From contig DKPQ01000006.1 of the NCBI GenBank assembly GCA_002471275.1, positions 100,318 to 164,317 on the forward strand: a stretch of 64,000 nucleotides of DNA, written 5' to 3'. The position numbers and the translations under genes are program-made. This DNA comes from Flammeovirgaceae bacterium UBA7330 (GTDB taxonomy: Bacteria; Bacteroidota; Bacteroidia; Cytophagales; Cyclobacteriaceae). The notes under the pieces were generated by a model that made no database searches, was not told the origin of the DNA, and saw only the letters and a program-made list of their open reading frames with translations. This document shows, in pieces, positions 7,018 through 17,400 of the stretch (positions within the stretch are counted from its first letter, which is position 1; each line of letters begins with the position of its first letter).

Positions 7018-9927
7018 GTGATAAAAGCCTGCGGAAAGCTGCTACTGGCAACAATACTGATACTCATTTGCCTCAAACCCCATGCACAAACCTGCCTGCA
7101 AAAGCTGGACAGTGCTGAACGTTTCATTTATACAAACCCTGAGAAATCAAAATTCTATGCCGTTTCACTCCTTGCAGACCTGGATTCCAATATCTGCGTG
7201 GTAGAAATAGGTTATGCAGCCATGTACAACAACCTGGCGCTAATCCTTTTGGAACTGAATGAAAAAAAGAGAGGATTAGAAGCTTTTCATCAGGGCCTTA
7301 GGCATGAATTGAAAGTAAAAGACTCCCTGCACAAAGACCTGTTGGGGCTTTATTACAACCTCAGCGCTGTTTACCAGGAAATTGGTCAATTTCTGGAGGC
7401 CAGAAAATATATTGAAATGGCCGGAAAGATTACCGGCGGTACACTCAACAAAATTCCGGAAGCCGAAATAGCCTATTACTACAACAGGGGAATCTACGAA
7501 CGCGAAGTAGGAAACTTCGAAGCCAGTCTTGAAGCCCTCAATCAGGCACTCGAAATCAATGCCAACAACAATGACTCCATCAGGATTCTGCTAAAAATTG
7601 AACTGGGCACCACACGGCGACACTTTGGAGATATGGACAAGAGTGAAGAGGAATTGATGGAGGCCGTAAATCTTGCTAAATCCTACGATGAACTCCTTTA
7701 CCTTCAGGCCATTGACCGCTTATCCTCTTTGAAGATCGAACAGGGAGAATATTCTGATGCGGAGAATTACCTGCTCTACAACCTGAAAGTAAAAAATCAA
7801 AAATACCAGGATGATCCCATTTTAATGTTGGAAACATTAAACGAGCTTGGGTTCCTCTATCACAGGCTACATATCAATAGTGACGCCGGTAAGTACCTTT
7901 CGATGGCTCTTGAAACCGGGAAAAACATCCGAACAATCAGACCCTACATGGAAAATAACCTGGGAACCATCTACATGGATGAAGGTAAAATTGATGAGGC
8001 CGAGGAATTTTTCATCAAGAGCTCTGAAGGCTTTAAGCAGCTTTATGGGACCTTAAATCCGGATTATGCCAGTACCTTAAACAACCTTGCCAGTGTGCAT
8101 AAGGCCAGAAATCAATTAGGTAAAGCCCTGGACCTTTACAGTAAAGTACTAGACCTCGACAAAGTGATTTATGGCATTGATCATCCCCGATATGCCACCT
8201 CACTAAACAATGTAGCCTTATTGTACCTGCAGTTGGGCAATTTTTCTTTGGCAGGAAAACTACTGACCGAGTGTAAGCAAATCAGAGAAGTAGTACTCGG
8301 AAAGTATAACCCGATGTACATCAAAACCCTCAATGACCTGGGGATCTATCACCTGCTCATGAATGATACACTGGCCGCCCTCAATTCATTCAACCAGGCC
8401 TTAGGGGCTGAAATCAAACATATGCAGGATGTTTTCCCGGTCCTGACAGACAACCAAAGGAAGCTGTACTTTGATGAAACCAGATACAATATCGAGCGAT
8501 TCTGTTCGCTGGCATTTTCTGACAAGTATCTCAACTCCAGCTATGCAACTGATGCGCTCAACCACTTTATCAATACAAAGGGAATACTCTTTTACGCTTC
8601 TGAAAAAATGCGTAACCTGATCCAAAGCAGCAACAATCAGCATGTCATCAACTTATTTAACCAATGGAGGGAAAAGAAATATCGACTCGCCCAGGCCTAC
8701 CTACTCACTATCGAAGAACGTAGCAAACAGGGAATATCCATTGAAATGCTGGAAAATGAATGTACTGACCTGGAAAAAGAGCTGTCTCAATCGTTCAAAG
8801 TTTTCTCTGAGCAGGATAAATCGACCTACCACACATGGGAAGAGATAAGTGACGTTCTCAGCCAGGGATCAGCCATCATTGATATTATTCAGTTTCGAAA
8901 TTACCAGGTAAATGTAGCCGATGAGCAACTTCACCAGGGCTTTGAGGACGAATCCAGATACATGGCCTTTATCATAAAACCAAACCGCGTACTGGAGCCG
9001 GTGAAATGGTCAGACTATACAGATTTCAATAAAGGTTATAGCCTCTATAAAAACTCATTGAAATATGGAATAAGAGATACAACCAGCTACGATGTTTTCT
9101 GGGAGCCGTTAAGTCCTCATTTACAGGATATCTCTCATGTCTATTTCTCACCGGATGGTATTTTTCATAAAATTAATCCTGTGATCTTTTATGATCACTT
9201 TAGGGACATGTATGTGATTGATGAATATGATATCATCAATATCACCAGCGGAAAAGACCTGCTGTATCAAACGGAATCTCAATTCGTCAGGGATGTGAAA
9301 ATTTTTGGTAATCCCAATTTCACAAGACTCAATACCGGTTATAAGCTCAACCAGCTACCCGGCGCTGAACAAGAAGCCAATGATATCTCAAAGATCCTTG
9401 ATGTAAGAAGGTGGAAGTCTGAAACCTATTACTTTGACAATGCCACCGAGCAACGACTGAAAACGCTTCAAAATCCAGGGGTAGTGCACATTGCCACCCA
9501 CGGCTATTTCAATGACGACCCTGACAACATAGATCCACTCTACAGTTCGGGACTTTTCCTGACCAGGTCCGATGAAAGTGAAAATGATGGAATTCTTACG
9601 GCTTATGAGGCCATGAACCTGGTGCTGGATGAAACAAACCTTGTGGTGCTGGCTGCCTGTGAAACAGGACTGGGAACCATCCAAAACGGTGAGGGCGTTT
9701 TTGGACTCCAACGAGCCTTTCTGGTAGCTGGTGCTAAAAATGTGTTGATCAGTCTGGTGAAGATCAATGACAATGCTGCTAGGACTTTTATGAACTTGTA
9801 CTATGAACAGCTAAAGGAATTGCAGGACGCTCAAAAAGCTTTTTTTGCTGCCAGAACAGCCTTCAAAAAAATGGAAAATGATCCCTACAACTGGGGAGCC
9901 TATATACTGGTTTCGAAGAGCCTTTAA
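7018..9927 (+). CDS. Exported TPR-repeat protein with CHAT (caspase-like) domain
   Basis: The 969-residue protein starts at a GTG and has a signal peptide (hydrophobic core ATILILIC, cleavage near HAQT). Residues of about 40-480 are tetratricopeptide repeats with typical pairs such as ASTLNNLASVHKARNQ and ATSLNNVALLYLQLGN. A linker follows, then a C-terminal CHAT domain (about 690-965) with the caspase-like dyad: His828 in HIATHGYF and Cys881 in VLAACETGLG. CHAT domains are predicted cysteine peptidases of clan CD, and TPR-CHAT proteins often act with protein partners bound by the repeats. The signal peptide places this one outside the cytoplasm. It ends 8 bases from the convergent OmpA-type gene. 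The substrate is unknown. Confidence 0.9.
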   Translation: MIKACGKLLLATILILICLKPHAQTCLQKLDSAERFIYTNPEKSKFYAVSLLADLDSNICVVEIGYAAMYNNLALILLELNEKKRGLEAFHQGLRHELKVKDSLHKDLLGLYYNLSAVYQEIGQFLEARKYIEMAGKITGGTLNKIPEAEIAYYYNRGIYEREVGNFEASLEALNQALEINANNNDSIRILLKIELGTTRRHFGDMDKSEEELMEAVNLAKSYDELLYLQAIDRLSSLKIEQGEYSDAENYLLYNLKVKNQKYQDDPILMLETLNELGFLYHRLHINSDAGKYLSMALETGKNIRTIRPYMENNLGTIYMDEGKIDEAEEFFIKSSEGFKQLYGTLNPDYASTLNNLASVHKARNQLGKALDLYSKVLDLDKVIYGIDHPRYATSLNNVALLYLQLGNFSLAGKLLTECKQIREVVLGKYNPMYIKTLNDLGIYHLLMNDTLAALNSFNQALGAEIKHMQDVFPVLTDNQRKLYFDETRYNIERFCSLAFSDKYLNSSYATDALNHFINTKGILFYASEKMRNLIQSSNNQHVINLFNQWREKKYRLAQAYLLTIEERSKQGISIEMLENECTDLEKELSQSFKVFSEQDKSTYHTWEEISDVLSQGSAIIDIIQFRNYQVNVADEQLHQGFEDESRYMAFIIKPNRVLEPVKWSDYTDFNKGYSLYKNSLKYGIRDTTSYDVFWEPLSPHLQDISHVYFSPDGIFHKINPVIFYDHFRDMYVIDEYDIINITSGKDLLYQTESQFVRDVKIFGNPNFTRLNTGYKLNQLPGAEQEANDISKILDVRRWKSETYYFDNATEQRLKTLQNPGVVHIATHGYFNDDPDNIDPLYSSGLFLTRSDESENDGILTAYEAMNLVLDETNLVVLAACETGLGTIQNGEGVFGLQRAFLVAGAKNVLISLVKINDNAARTFMNLYYEQLKELQDAQKAFFAARTAFKKMENDPYNWGAYILVSKSL

Positions 9928-9935
9928 CAGATCAA

Positions 9936-12182
9936 CTAACTCCCGGGATTTTCAGTAAACTGACTCACATCGTCTTCGGAGACAAGGTAGCGGATATTCT
10001 TTTTCCCCATTTTTTCATAAACCCTGATTGTGTTCCCGGCTTTAATGGAGTCTTTCTTTAAACCATTCCATGACTTCAGTTCATACACGGAAACTCCCAA
10101 AAGACCTGCAATATTTTCGATGGTATTATCCTTCCTAATAATGTAAGTCCTGGCAATCTTAAACTCAAAGGTATCTTCTGATTGCACGATGATTTCGACC
10201 TTCCTACTCAAAATGCGCTTGAACCAATGATCTTCGTCTTTCGTAATTTCCCCCCTGGGTAAGACTTTGAGCTTATCCCCAGGGAGGCCTCTCACCTCCA
10301 GGTAGTTTTTCACTGCTTCTCCCCGACCACGACTCAGGTCAAAATTATAAGTCTCCCTTCCAATGTTATCTGAATAAGCCAGGATGACTATCTGGTCATA
10401 TTCCTTTCCGTCCAATTGATCGACCAGAGCAGACAAAGCTTGCTTTGCTTCTGGTCTTAAATCGTGCAGGTTATAATCGAAATAGATCGTTTCAAATGGA
10501 ATTCCATCAATATCAGAGGACCTTCCAAACGCTTGATTTAAGGATGAATTTGATGAACTTACCTGATTGGTTTGGCTACTTTGTCCGCTTTGAAGGTCAT
10601 CGACATTTGGAATCACGTAATTGGCTCGTCGTTGTCCTTGAAACCCCATACTTCCCTGTGAATTTCGCCTGCCAGTGTTTGAAGCCATCATACCCTGTCT
10701 ATCGATGGCTCCTGACAAGGAATCATCTTCAATTATACCTTGCTGAGGCTTTTCACGTTTCACCGGCTCAAAAAACTCGTATCCCTGGTAATCCTCTACC
10801 CTGAATGTGACCAAATCGAGTGAACGCACATCCCTGAACCGGGACACAATCCTGGAATCAATCAGGGATTCTCCTGAGATCAGGAGTGAGAGGAACAGTG
10901 CTTCGTCCCCAATCTCAAAAGAATAGATATTCAGAATTCTATGGCCTTCTCCTCTGTTGGACGACAAAAAGCCAACACTGTCACAGATCATAAAGTAAGT
11001 ATCATCAATGGTAGAATTGAAGGGATAGCCCAGGTTATATATTTCCGGCTCATAAAATGATTCTCCTTTTGCCAGGTAAATATCATATCCACCATACCCC
11101 ACATGACCATCACTGGAGAAGATCAGACAATTGAAAGCTGATGAAAAATAGGGGGAAATTTCTTCTTCCGGAGAGTTGATCACACCTCCCATATTGATGG
11201 GTGGGCTCCACGACTCTGCCTCCAGTCCTCTCAGACTCATCCAGATATCGCTTCCGCCAAGACCCCCGGGTCTGTTGCTGCTAAAAAAGAGCGTATCCCC
11301 TCCTCCGGTCACGAATGGCTGCTTATTTTCTGAGCCAGGTTCATTGATATAATCATTGAGTGGCTCAGGTGAGGTCCAGGCACCATCTACGAGATAGCTC
11401 ACCATGATCTGGCAGCCGGAGCCATCCTCCGTTTTACAGGTAGAATAATAAAAGGTCTTTCCATCTCGCGTAAAAGTTCCCGACCCCTCTGCCCAGTGTG
11501 AGTTAAGCGCATCAAATTTTTGGGCATTGGTATTGGAGGCGAACCTGCCATTTCTTCGCCGCTCATAAGCTACCAAATCCGGCAGTAAACCATCATATTG
11601 ATTACCTTCATATTGGGAAACACTTCTATTTCGTGTGGATGCAAATACCACATTCTGATTAGAGGGATTTATCACGGCTCCGAAATCATGGAATTTGCTG
11701 TTGATATCCTCGAATAGCCTGACCGAGAAGCCCCTGTTCACTTTCTTTTGTCTCAATGCCAGGGCACAGCCTTCTCTTTGTTTCCGGGAAAGTGCGATCA
11801 GCTCAGGGTTTACATCTGGTAATGCTATCAGGTAACTGTAGACGGAATCAGCATGTTTAAACTGTTCATCCAGCCTGAGCAGATTGGCGAAATAGTATAA
11901 GGACCTGGCCTGATACTCATGATTGGGCCTTTCCCCCAGTTCTAAAAGCACCTTCCTGGCCTTTTCATATTGCAGTGTTTCTTTGTAGCAAATGCCCAAC
12001 CGGTATTTGGCCATCAAATTATTCTTATCCAGCTTACTGATTTTTTCATAAAACTCTACGGCATCCAGAAAACGATGAGCCTTATACAGGGTATCAGCCA
12101 TTTGAATCATCTCCGGCACGGACTGTTGTCCCTGAACGGTCAGTAAGAAAAATATCAGGCAAATACTGGCTATAACCCTCAT
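9936..12182 (-). CDS. OmpA-family envelope protein with TPR, PD40 propeller and C-terminal LysM
   Basis: The 748-residue protein has a signal peptide (ASICLIFFLLTVQGQ). In order follow TPR-like helices (about 25-140), WD40/PD40-type propeller strands (about 160-430; for example DTLFFSSNRPGGLGGSDIW), a low-complexity linker rich in Ser, Gln and Asn, an OmpA C-terminal domain (about 558-668; ETIYFDYNLHDLRPEAKQAL, and NFDLSRGRGEAVKNYL) and a LysM-like repeat (about 680-730). TPR-propeller-OmpA is the layout of PorE, a periplasmic T9SS component that binds peptidoglycan; the extra LysM is a second candidate wall-binding module. It is the last gene of the fibre/CHU_C/PorP operon, starting 2 bases after the PorP stop. 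A structural or anchoring role is likely. Confidence 0.88.
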   Translation of the reverse strand: MRVIASICLIFFLLTVQGQQSVPEMIQMADTLYKAHRFLDAVEFYEKISKLDKNNLMAKYRLGICYKETLQYEKARKVLLELGERPNHEYQARSLYYFANLLRLDEQFKHADSVYSYLIALPDVNPELIALSRKQREGCALALRQKKVNRGFSVRLFEDINSKFHDFGAVINPSNQNVVFASTRNRSVSQYEGNQYDGLLPDLVAYERRRNGRFASNTNAQKFDALNSHWAEGSGTFTRDGKTFYYSTCKTEDGSGCQIMVSYLVDGAWTSPEPLNDYINEPGSENKQPFVTGGGDTLFFSSNRPGGLGGSDIWMSLRGLEAESWSPPINMGGVINSPEEEISPYFSSAFNCLIFSSDGHVGYGGYDIYLAKGESFYEPEIYNLGYPFNSTIDDTYFMICDSVGFLSSNRGEGHRILNIYSFEIGDEALFLSLLISGESLIDSRIVSRFRDVRSLDLVTFRVEDYQGYEFFEPVKREKPQQGIIEDDSLSGAIDRQGMMASNTGRRNSQGSMGFQGQRRANYVIPNVDDLQSGQSSQTNQVSSSNSSLNQAFGRSSDIDGIPFETIYFDYNLHDLRPEAKQALSALVDQLDGKEYDQIVILAYSDNIGRETYNFDLSRGRGEAVKNYLEVRGLPGDKLKVLPRGEITKDEDHWFKRILSRKVEIIVQSEDTFEFKIARTYIIRKDNTIENIAGLLGVSVYELKSWNGLKKDSIKAGNTIRVYEKMGKKNIRYLVSEDDVSQFTENPGS

Positions 12183-12184
12183 AC

Positions 12185-13252
12185 CTAGAAAATTGGACTT
12201 GATACGTTACCTAAAGGACTCTTGGTGTTGAGATTGAAAGCCATTGAAATCTCATAAGTAGGAAAACTACCTGCTTCCGCTCTTTCAAGCTCAAAAGTTG
12301 CATGATTCAGGTCAACACTGAAGCCTACTTTCACATTTTCTACCTGGAACCCGAGCATTCCAATAAATGAGTCCCCTACGCGATACCAGGTACCCATTTG
12401 TAGCATCACGGCTGTTTTTGATCTGATCGAACTCACAAAGGTGGAAAAATAAGTGCCGGCATTGGCCTGCACGCTTCCCTGGGAATATGCAATAAAAGCA
12501 GAAGGATAGATATACCATCGTGGACCCAATTCCATTTTTGCCGACCCAAAAGTTTTGATTAACCAGAACTTTTGAGATTGTATATTTCCAGCTGCATCGT
12601 ATGCAAACGAGGGCCTGTTGAGGTTGTCGATGCTCAACCCCACTGTAAGTGTCTTATCCCTTATATAAAAGTTAGCATTGTCAAAAGCGGTATAAATAAC
12701 CCCAAAATTAAAAACGGGATAGAAAACGGATGCTTCGCCGATGGTTTCCCCTGCGAGGCTGCCATCATACCCTGAATTGTCACCATTTCTACTGAACCCT
12801 AGATACCTACTAAACTGTGAACCCCATCTTAAATTCTGCCCGATTTTTTGCTGCACAATCCCGCCCTGAAGACCAAAAACAAGATACTGGTTTGATAATC
12901 TGCTAAGTCTCATGGTGTATGCACCATTCAGTAAGATTTTCGTGCTTTCATACAAACTGAATGCCCCCCGGGATTCCTTAAAAAAGGTAATCCCTGCACC
13001 ACCCACCTGGTTAAACTTACTGGTGAACTTTCTGAAGGGATAGGTAAATGTGGCCTGGATCAATTCCTGATACTGCTCATTCTCTTCTTTGCCAGCTCGC
13101 TTATAGTTGGTATTGAGCGTCATGTTTGGGATTGTCCCGGTAAAAGCCGGATTCAATAAAGATGTGGTAGAGAAATATTGTGAAAATTGGCCCTCCTGAG
13201 CGGAAGCAACCAGGGCAATCAGACCAAAAAATATGATAAATACTTTTCTCAT
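12185..13252 (-). CDS. PorP/SprF-family type IX secretion membrane protein
   Basis: The 355-residue protein has a signal peptide (MRKVFIIFFGLIALVASAQ) followed by the hallmark PorP/SprF opening EGQFSQYFSTTSLLNPAFTG. The rest is rich in amphipathic strands with aromatic residues, consistent with an outer-membrane barrel. PorP/SprF proteins help secrete or attach particular T9SS cargo, typically encoded next door with a CHU_C-type (type B) sorting domain. That is exactly the arrangement here: the CHU_C gene lies upstream with an ATGA overlap and the OmpA-type gene downstream. This locus is therefore probably a dedicated secretion or attachment unit, not the core T9SS (no porK, porL, porM or porN in the window). 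Confidence 0.92.
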   Translation of the reverse strand: MRKVFIIFFGLIALVASAQEGQFSQYFSTTSLLNPAFTGTIPNMTLNTNYKRAGKEENEQYQELIQATFTYPFRKFTSKFNQVGGAGITFFKESRGAFSLYESTKILLNGAYTMRLSRLSNQYLVFGLQGGIVQQKIGQNLRWGSQFSRYLGFSRNGDNSGYDGSLAGETIGEASVFYPVFNFGVIYTAFDNANFYIRDKTLTVGLSIDNLNRPSFAYDAAGNIQSQKFWLIKTFGSAKMELGPRWYIYPSAFIAYSQGSVQANAGTYFSTFVSSIRSKTAVMLQMGTWYRVGDSFIGMLGFQVENVKVGFSVDLNHATFELERAEAGSFPTYEISMAFNLNTKSPLGNVSSPIF

Positions 13253-14478
13253 CTCATCAACAATACTGGCCCTCTTTTAGTATATACATTGCTATTGGTC
13301 TCCAAAGTGATTTCAAAATAATACACCCCTCCTGGTGCTTCCTGGCTACTCAGCAAAAACCCATCCCATCCATATTGCGTTACGTCAAGGCCCGTCCCTG
13401 TTTCATCCACTGAATAAACAATCTGATTAAATGAATCATAGATTTCAATTGAGATCCTGTTGATCGAACTACCGACAAAAAAGGGTCTGAAAATCCGATT
13501 ATCCTGCATAAGCGCATTCGGTGCAAAAACATTGGGGACATAAAAAACATCACCATCGGCCAAAGGTACCAGTGCGATCGAAAAACGTCTACCGGCATTG
13601 GTGATCCAGATGCTTTGATTACTTTCTACATATCCACCTCTACTTGTAGTGTTGTCTGTAGTGGTAGTAGAGATAGCAGTTCTCAATGCATGATGCAGTG
13701 TGTCTTCCCGGTAAAACATGGCTATGGCAGGCTCGTGGATGTCCGCATTGATCAGGTTGGGAAACTGATTCTCCGAAAGATCTACCCCGGAATAATCAAG
13801 GGCAATGGTAGCTTCAACAGAGTCTTGTCCCAATACATGGACCACCCACTCCACTTCATCAGCCAGACCATCCATTAGGGAATCCGGAAATAGGAAGGTT
13901 GGGTTGGCCCGTCTACATTCCACCCGTACAAAAGTTCCGGGTTTGTTGGCAGTCAAGGTCAGGTAGTTTTTAAAGCCATTGCCATTGGCATCTGTCAGTC
14001 CCATGGGAAAAGTAAATGTGGCCGCATTATTTAAACGGCCAATCATCTTACCTTCCACATATCCTGTTCCTGTAGCATCCACACTTCCTGCCTGGATAAA
14101 ATCCAACTCATCGTCCGACTGGATCACTCCACGTGTTACTGTCAAGCCTCCGGTGGCCCTCACCTGGCCGGTCAGCAGGATCAACCTACCGGCTTTATTC
14201 AGCTCAAAGCTGCCAACATCTATCGTATCACCGCTCAGGCTCTGATCGATATCCCCGACAAACTTCAGGTTTCCAACATCCGTGTTGCGCACAAAATCCA
14301 GATCCCGATAACTGACAATGGTACCAAAATTGGTGAGTGGCCCGTTGAGCGTAGCATTTCCTCCCATGAAGAAAGTCGCTCCGGATCTGATCGCCAGCTT
14401 TGTAGAGTCTCCGGTATGGAACTGAGAAAATGCCAGGAGTGGAAGAAGAAGGGCGATATTTAGCAGATATTTTCTCAT
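13249..14478 (-). CDS. Exported protein with CHU_C (gliding-motility-associated, T9SS type B) C-terminal domain
   Basis: The start is placed at the ATG at 14478, giving 409 residues. It opens directly with a signal peptide (MRKYLLNIALLLPLLAFSQ) and overlaps the upstream stop as ATGA; an ATG 24 bases further upstream would add eight residues before the signal peptide. The body is rich in short beta-strand repeats (NATLNGPLTNFGT). The last 90 or so residues are a CHU_C domain: YVPNVFAPNA, ISIEIYDSFNQIVYS, YGWDGFL, APGGVYYFEITLE. CHU_C domains target proteins through T9SS and often need a PorP/SprF partner, which is the next gene. It is short for a CHU_C cargo. Perhaps it caps or anchors the large fibre-like protein encoded just upstream. 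Confidence 0.88.
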   Translation of the reverse strand: MRKYLLNIALLLPLLAFSQFHTGDSTKLAIRSGATFFMGGNATLNGPLTNFGTIVSYRDLDFVRNTDVGNLKFVGDIDQSLSGDTIDVGSFELNKAGRLILLTGQVRATGGLTVTRGVIQSDDELDFIQAGSVDATGTGYVEGKMIGRLNNAATFTFPMGLTDANGNGFKNYLTLTANKPGTFVRVECRRANPTFLFPDSLMDGLADEVEWVVHVLGQDSVEATIALDYSGVDLSENQFPNLINADIHEPAIAMFYREDTLHHALRTAISTTTTDNTTSRGGYVESNQSIWITNAGRRFSIALVPLADGDVFYVPNVFAPNALMQDNRIFRPFFVGSSINRISIEIYDSFNQIVYSVDETGTGLDVTQYGWDGFLLSSQEAPGGVYYFEITLETNSNVYTKRGPVLLMR

Positions 14479-17400
14479 TGTGATCGTCCAATTTCTACCC
14501 ATCTGTTAAGTGTCTCTATGTAAACCAAATGCAGAGAACTGCCCTGATTCATGGTAAAAGCATTATCATTATCCAACCTAAGATTTACACTCGTCATGGA
14601 ATTTACGTTGAATCCACCCGGAAAATCTGATATAATTAGAATTTCCTGACCCTCTACCCCAGCTGTAATCTCATTTATGTCGGGACCTCCGTTAACAATT
14701 TTCACAATTCTTACATCACTAGGTATTACAGGTTGCGCTACTGCATCATGACTAATGGTAGGAGTAATAAAATTTGCTCTAAATAGCACATCTCCATCAG
14801 TCTCAATAGAGCTACTGGCAGGGTTAGTCCCTCCTACAAAGATTCCCTGACCACCTGCTCCATTCATATCAATAATTATTCCGTTGCCACTCGTTCCGGT
14901 TTTGGAGACTGCAATCCCGTTACTGTTGTTACCATCCGTATTCACTGATAAGGCCGGAACAGTGCTTGCTGTATTACTGATCTGAAAAACGCCGGCACCC
15001 CCTAGTCCCAACGTTTGTACAAACATGGCGTTTGCACCACTAGTCACATTCTGCTGATCAAAAACCCCAACATTTCCAGTCCCTTGTGTACTTGCAGATA
15101 GTGCTGCAGAAGCCGAGGCTGAATTTGTGATTCTTATATCGGCTCCCATACCATCGGCATTTTGAGCAATCAGCAAAGCCTGGTCAGGGTTAGCTGAGGC
15201 TGCTACCATGTTAATCGCCATACCCTGCCCGGTAGCATTCCCATTTTCAACACTGAGCTTGGCGGTCGGGGTTTGAGTGCCGACACCCACAAAGAATCCG
15301 GGAACAGTGGCATCTCCAATGATTGCTGAATTATCCTGGGGTGCGTTGGCATTGAATCCAATGGCTACTGAATTATCTCCCGTTGCACTTGAACCAGCTC
15401 CCAGAGCGATCGAACCAGTCACTGCAGCCCCAATTGAGGCTCCAGGGCCCAGTGATACTGTTGAAAACCCATTGGATGTTGCTCCATCTCCAATAACAAC
15501 ATGAGATGTAGTATTTTCACTTACTGATGCACTTGTTCCTAATACTACATTGTTGTTTCCTGTGGTCAGACCAGCTCCACCAGCATTGACTCCGATCACA
15601 ATATTGGTTGATCCAGTTGTGATTGACTGGCCCGCACCATTGCCAATCAAAGTGTTTTGATTTCCACCGGCAACCAAACTGTTTCCGGTATTTACTCCTA
15701 CAAGAAAGTTCTCAGTACCAGGTGGTGTCGCACCGGTAATAGCTGTTAAATTGTTATTTCCATCCAGGGTAAAAGCATTTGCACCATTTACCCAGCTCAA
15801 TGTACCCGTTCCATCATTGGTTAATGCTCCCGCAGCCTGAGCTGGAGGAAGAGTAATTATATACGATGCTGTAGTTGGATCGGCTTCAATACCTATTGAA
15901 TTGGTACCAGCATCATCCTCAAGCTCTATCATTCCCCCGAAACCAGCTCCCTGATTGCCAAACCTGGTGATCCCATTGACAAAGACCCCTCCGGCAAACC
16001 CACCGCCGGATCCCGCTCCGGGTATGATCTCGATATTTCCTCCATTACCCCCGGTTCCTGTGCCCGCACCTGACCGCAGTGAAAGTATCCCACCATCAGC
16101 CGGACCTGCTGCCTCTCCATCAGCCGCGGCAATGGCCAGGTTATCTCCATTCCCCACGGTATTCTGCTGGACCCCAATGATCCGACCTGCACCTTCATTA
16201 AATAATATGTTTCCTCCCAACCTGACAGCTGTGCCACTGCCTGTATTTTCAAAAAAAGCAGCTGGGCCTGTTCCTGCATTGGAAATGGAGAACAATGAAC
16301 CAACATCCGTACCAGAATCAGCATAGGGGAGCGTTAACCCATTAACCTGCCAGGAGGCATTTCCGGTGGCATCTGAAGTCAAAACATAACCAGCTGTAGC
16401 ACCTGTGGGTAATCTGATATCCGCACCAGCACCCCCATTGATCACCTCAATTACAGGGGAGGTGTTACCGGCATTACTAATTTCAAAAAGACCAGCTACT
16501 CCCGTACCTGTTGTAGACCCATAAACAGCGGTACCCGCTCCTGCTCCAGACACTAAAAATGTTCCTGCGTCGCCAGCCCCAATTTGTGTGACTGCCAACC
16601 CCTGGGACCCTGATAATCCATTTCCTTCTATACTCACTACACTACCAGTAAATGCTCCTGTAGAATTGGTAAATCTTGCTGCGGATGCCAATGTGCCCTG
16701 CTGATCCAGGTAAAATAAATCTGTTGGGTCTGTATCTTCTGTATGTGCGAAAGGAAAAGCAATACCTCCCGGTTGCAATGTGATATTTCCCAGGGCATCA
16801 GATGTTAAAACCTCACCAGCATTACCTCCAGTGATAAACATGGGAGGTCCTGTACTTGTGGTTATTTCAATCCCGGCTCCCAAACCTGCATGGTTCACAG
16901 ATAGTCCGGCATCCGGATTGGTTGCGTTGGATAATGAAATATTGAGACCTGCTCCTGCTCCACCATGGCTTACTAAAATGCCCGGACTGGTATTGGTTGC
17001 TCCTGAAATAGAGACATCCATCCCCGGTCCGGCAGTTCCAGCCTGAGTCGCCTGTATGGCAGCTCCAATCCCATTGGTTGTAGCATTTAAGGCATTAGTG
17101 GCGTTTGTTATATTATTGATTTCGAATGCCCCAGCGCCACCAAGTCCAGTGTTTGTCAGATAAAAAAGGTCAGCAGCATTGGCAACTGATTGTGTGTAGG
17201 GGAGTGTCAGACCCGTTGAGGGTAGAGCATCCCAGGTAGTGCCATCCCAGGTAAGCACATCACCAACTCCGGGTGCTGTAGCGGTAGGATGTGTTCCAAA
17301 ATCAAATACATCGCCGGCAATTGTATTCGGATCATAAGTCCCTGCGGTCATATATCCAACATCATTGTTTAACAGTCCAACATTTTCCCCTTCCACCATG

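Noticed and set aside
10445..10804. 119-residue frame opposite the OmpA-type gene
   Set aside because: Covers the linker and OmpA coding region of a certain gene; Trp/Arg/His-rich shadow composition.
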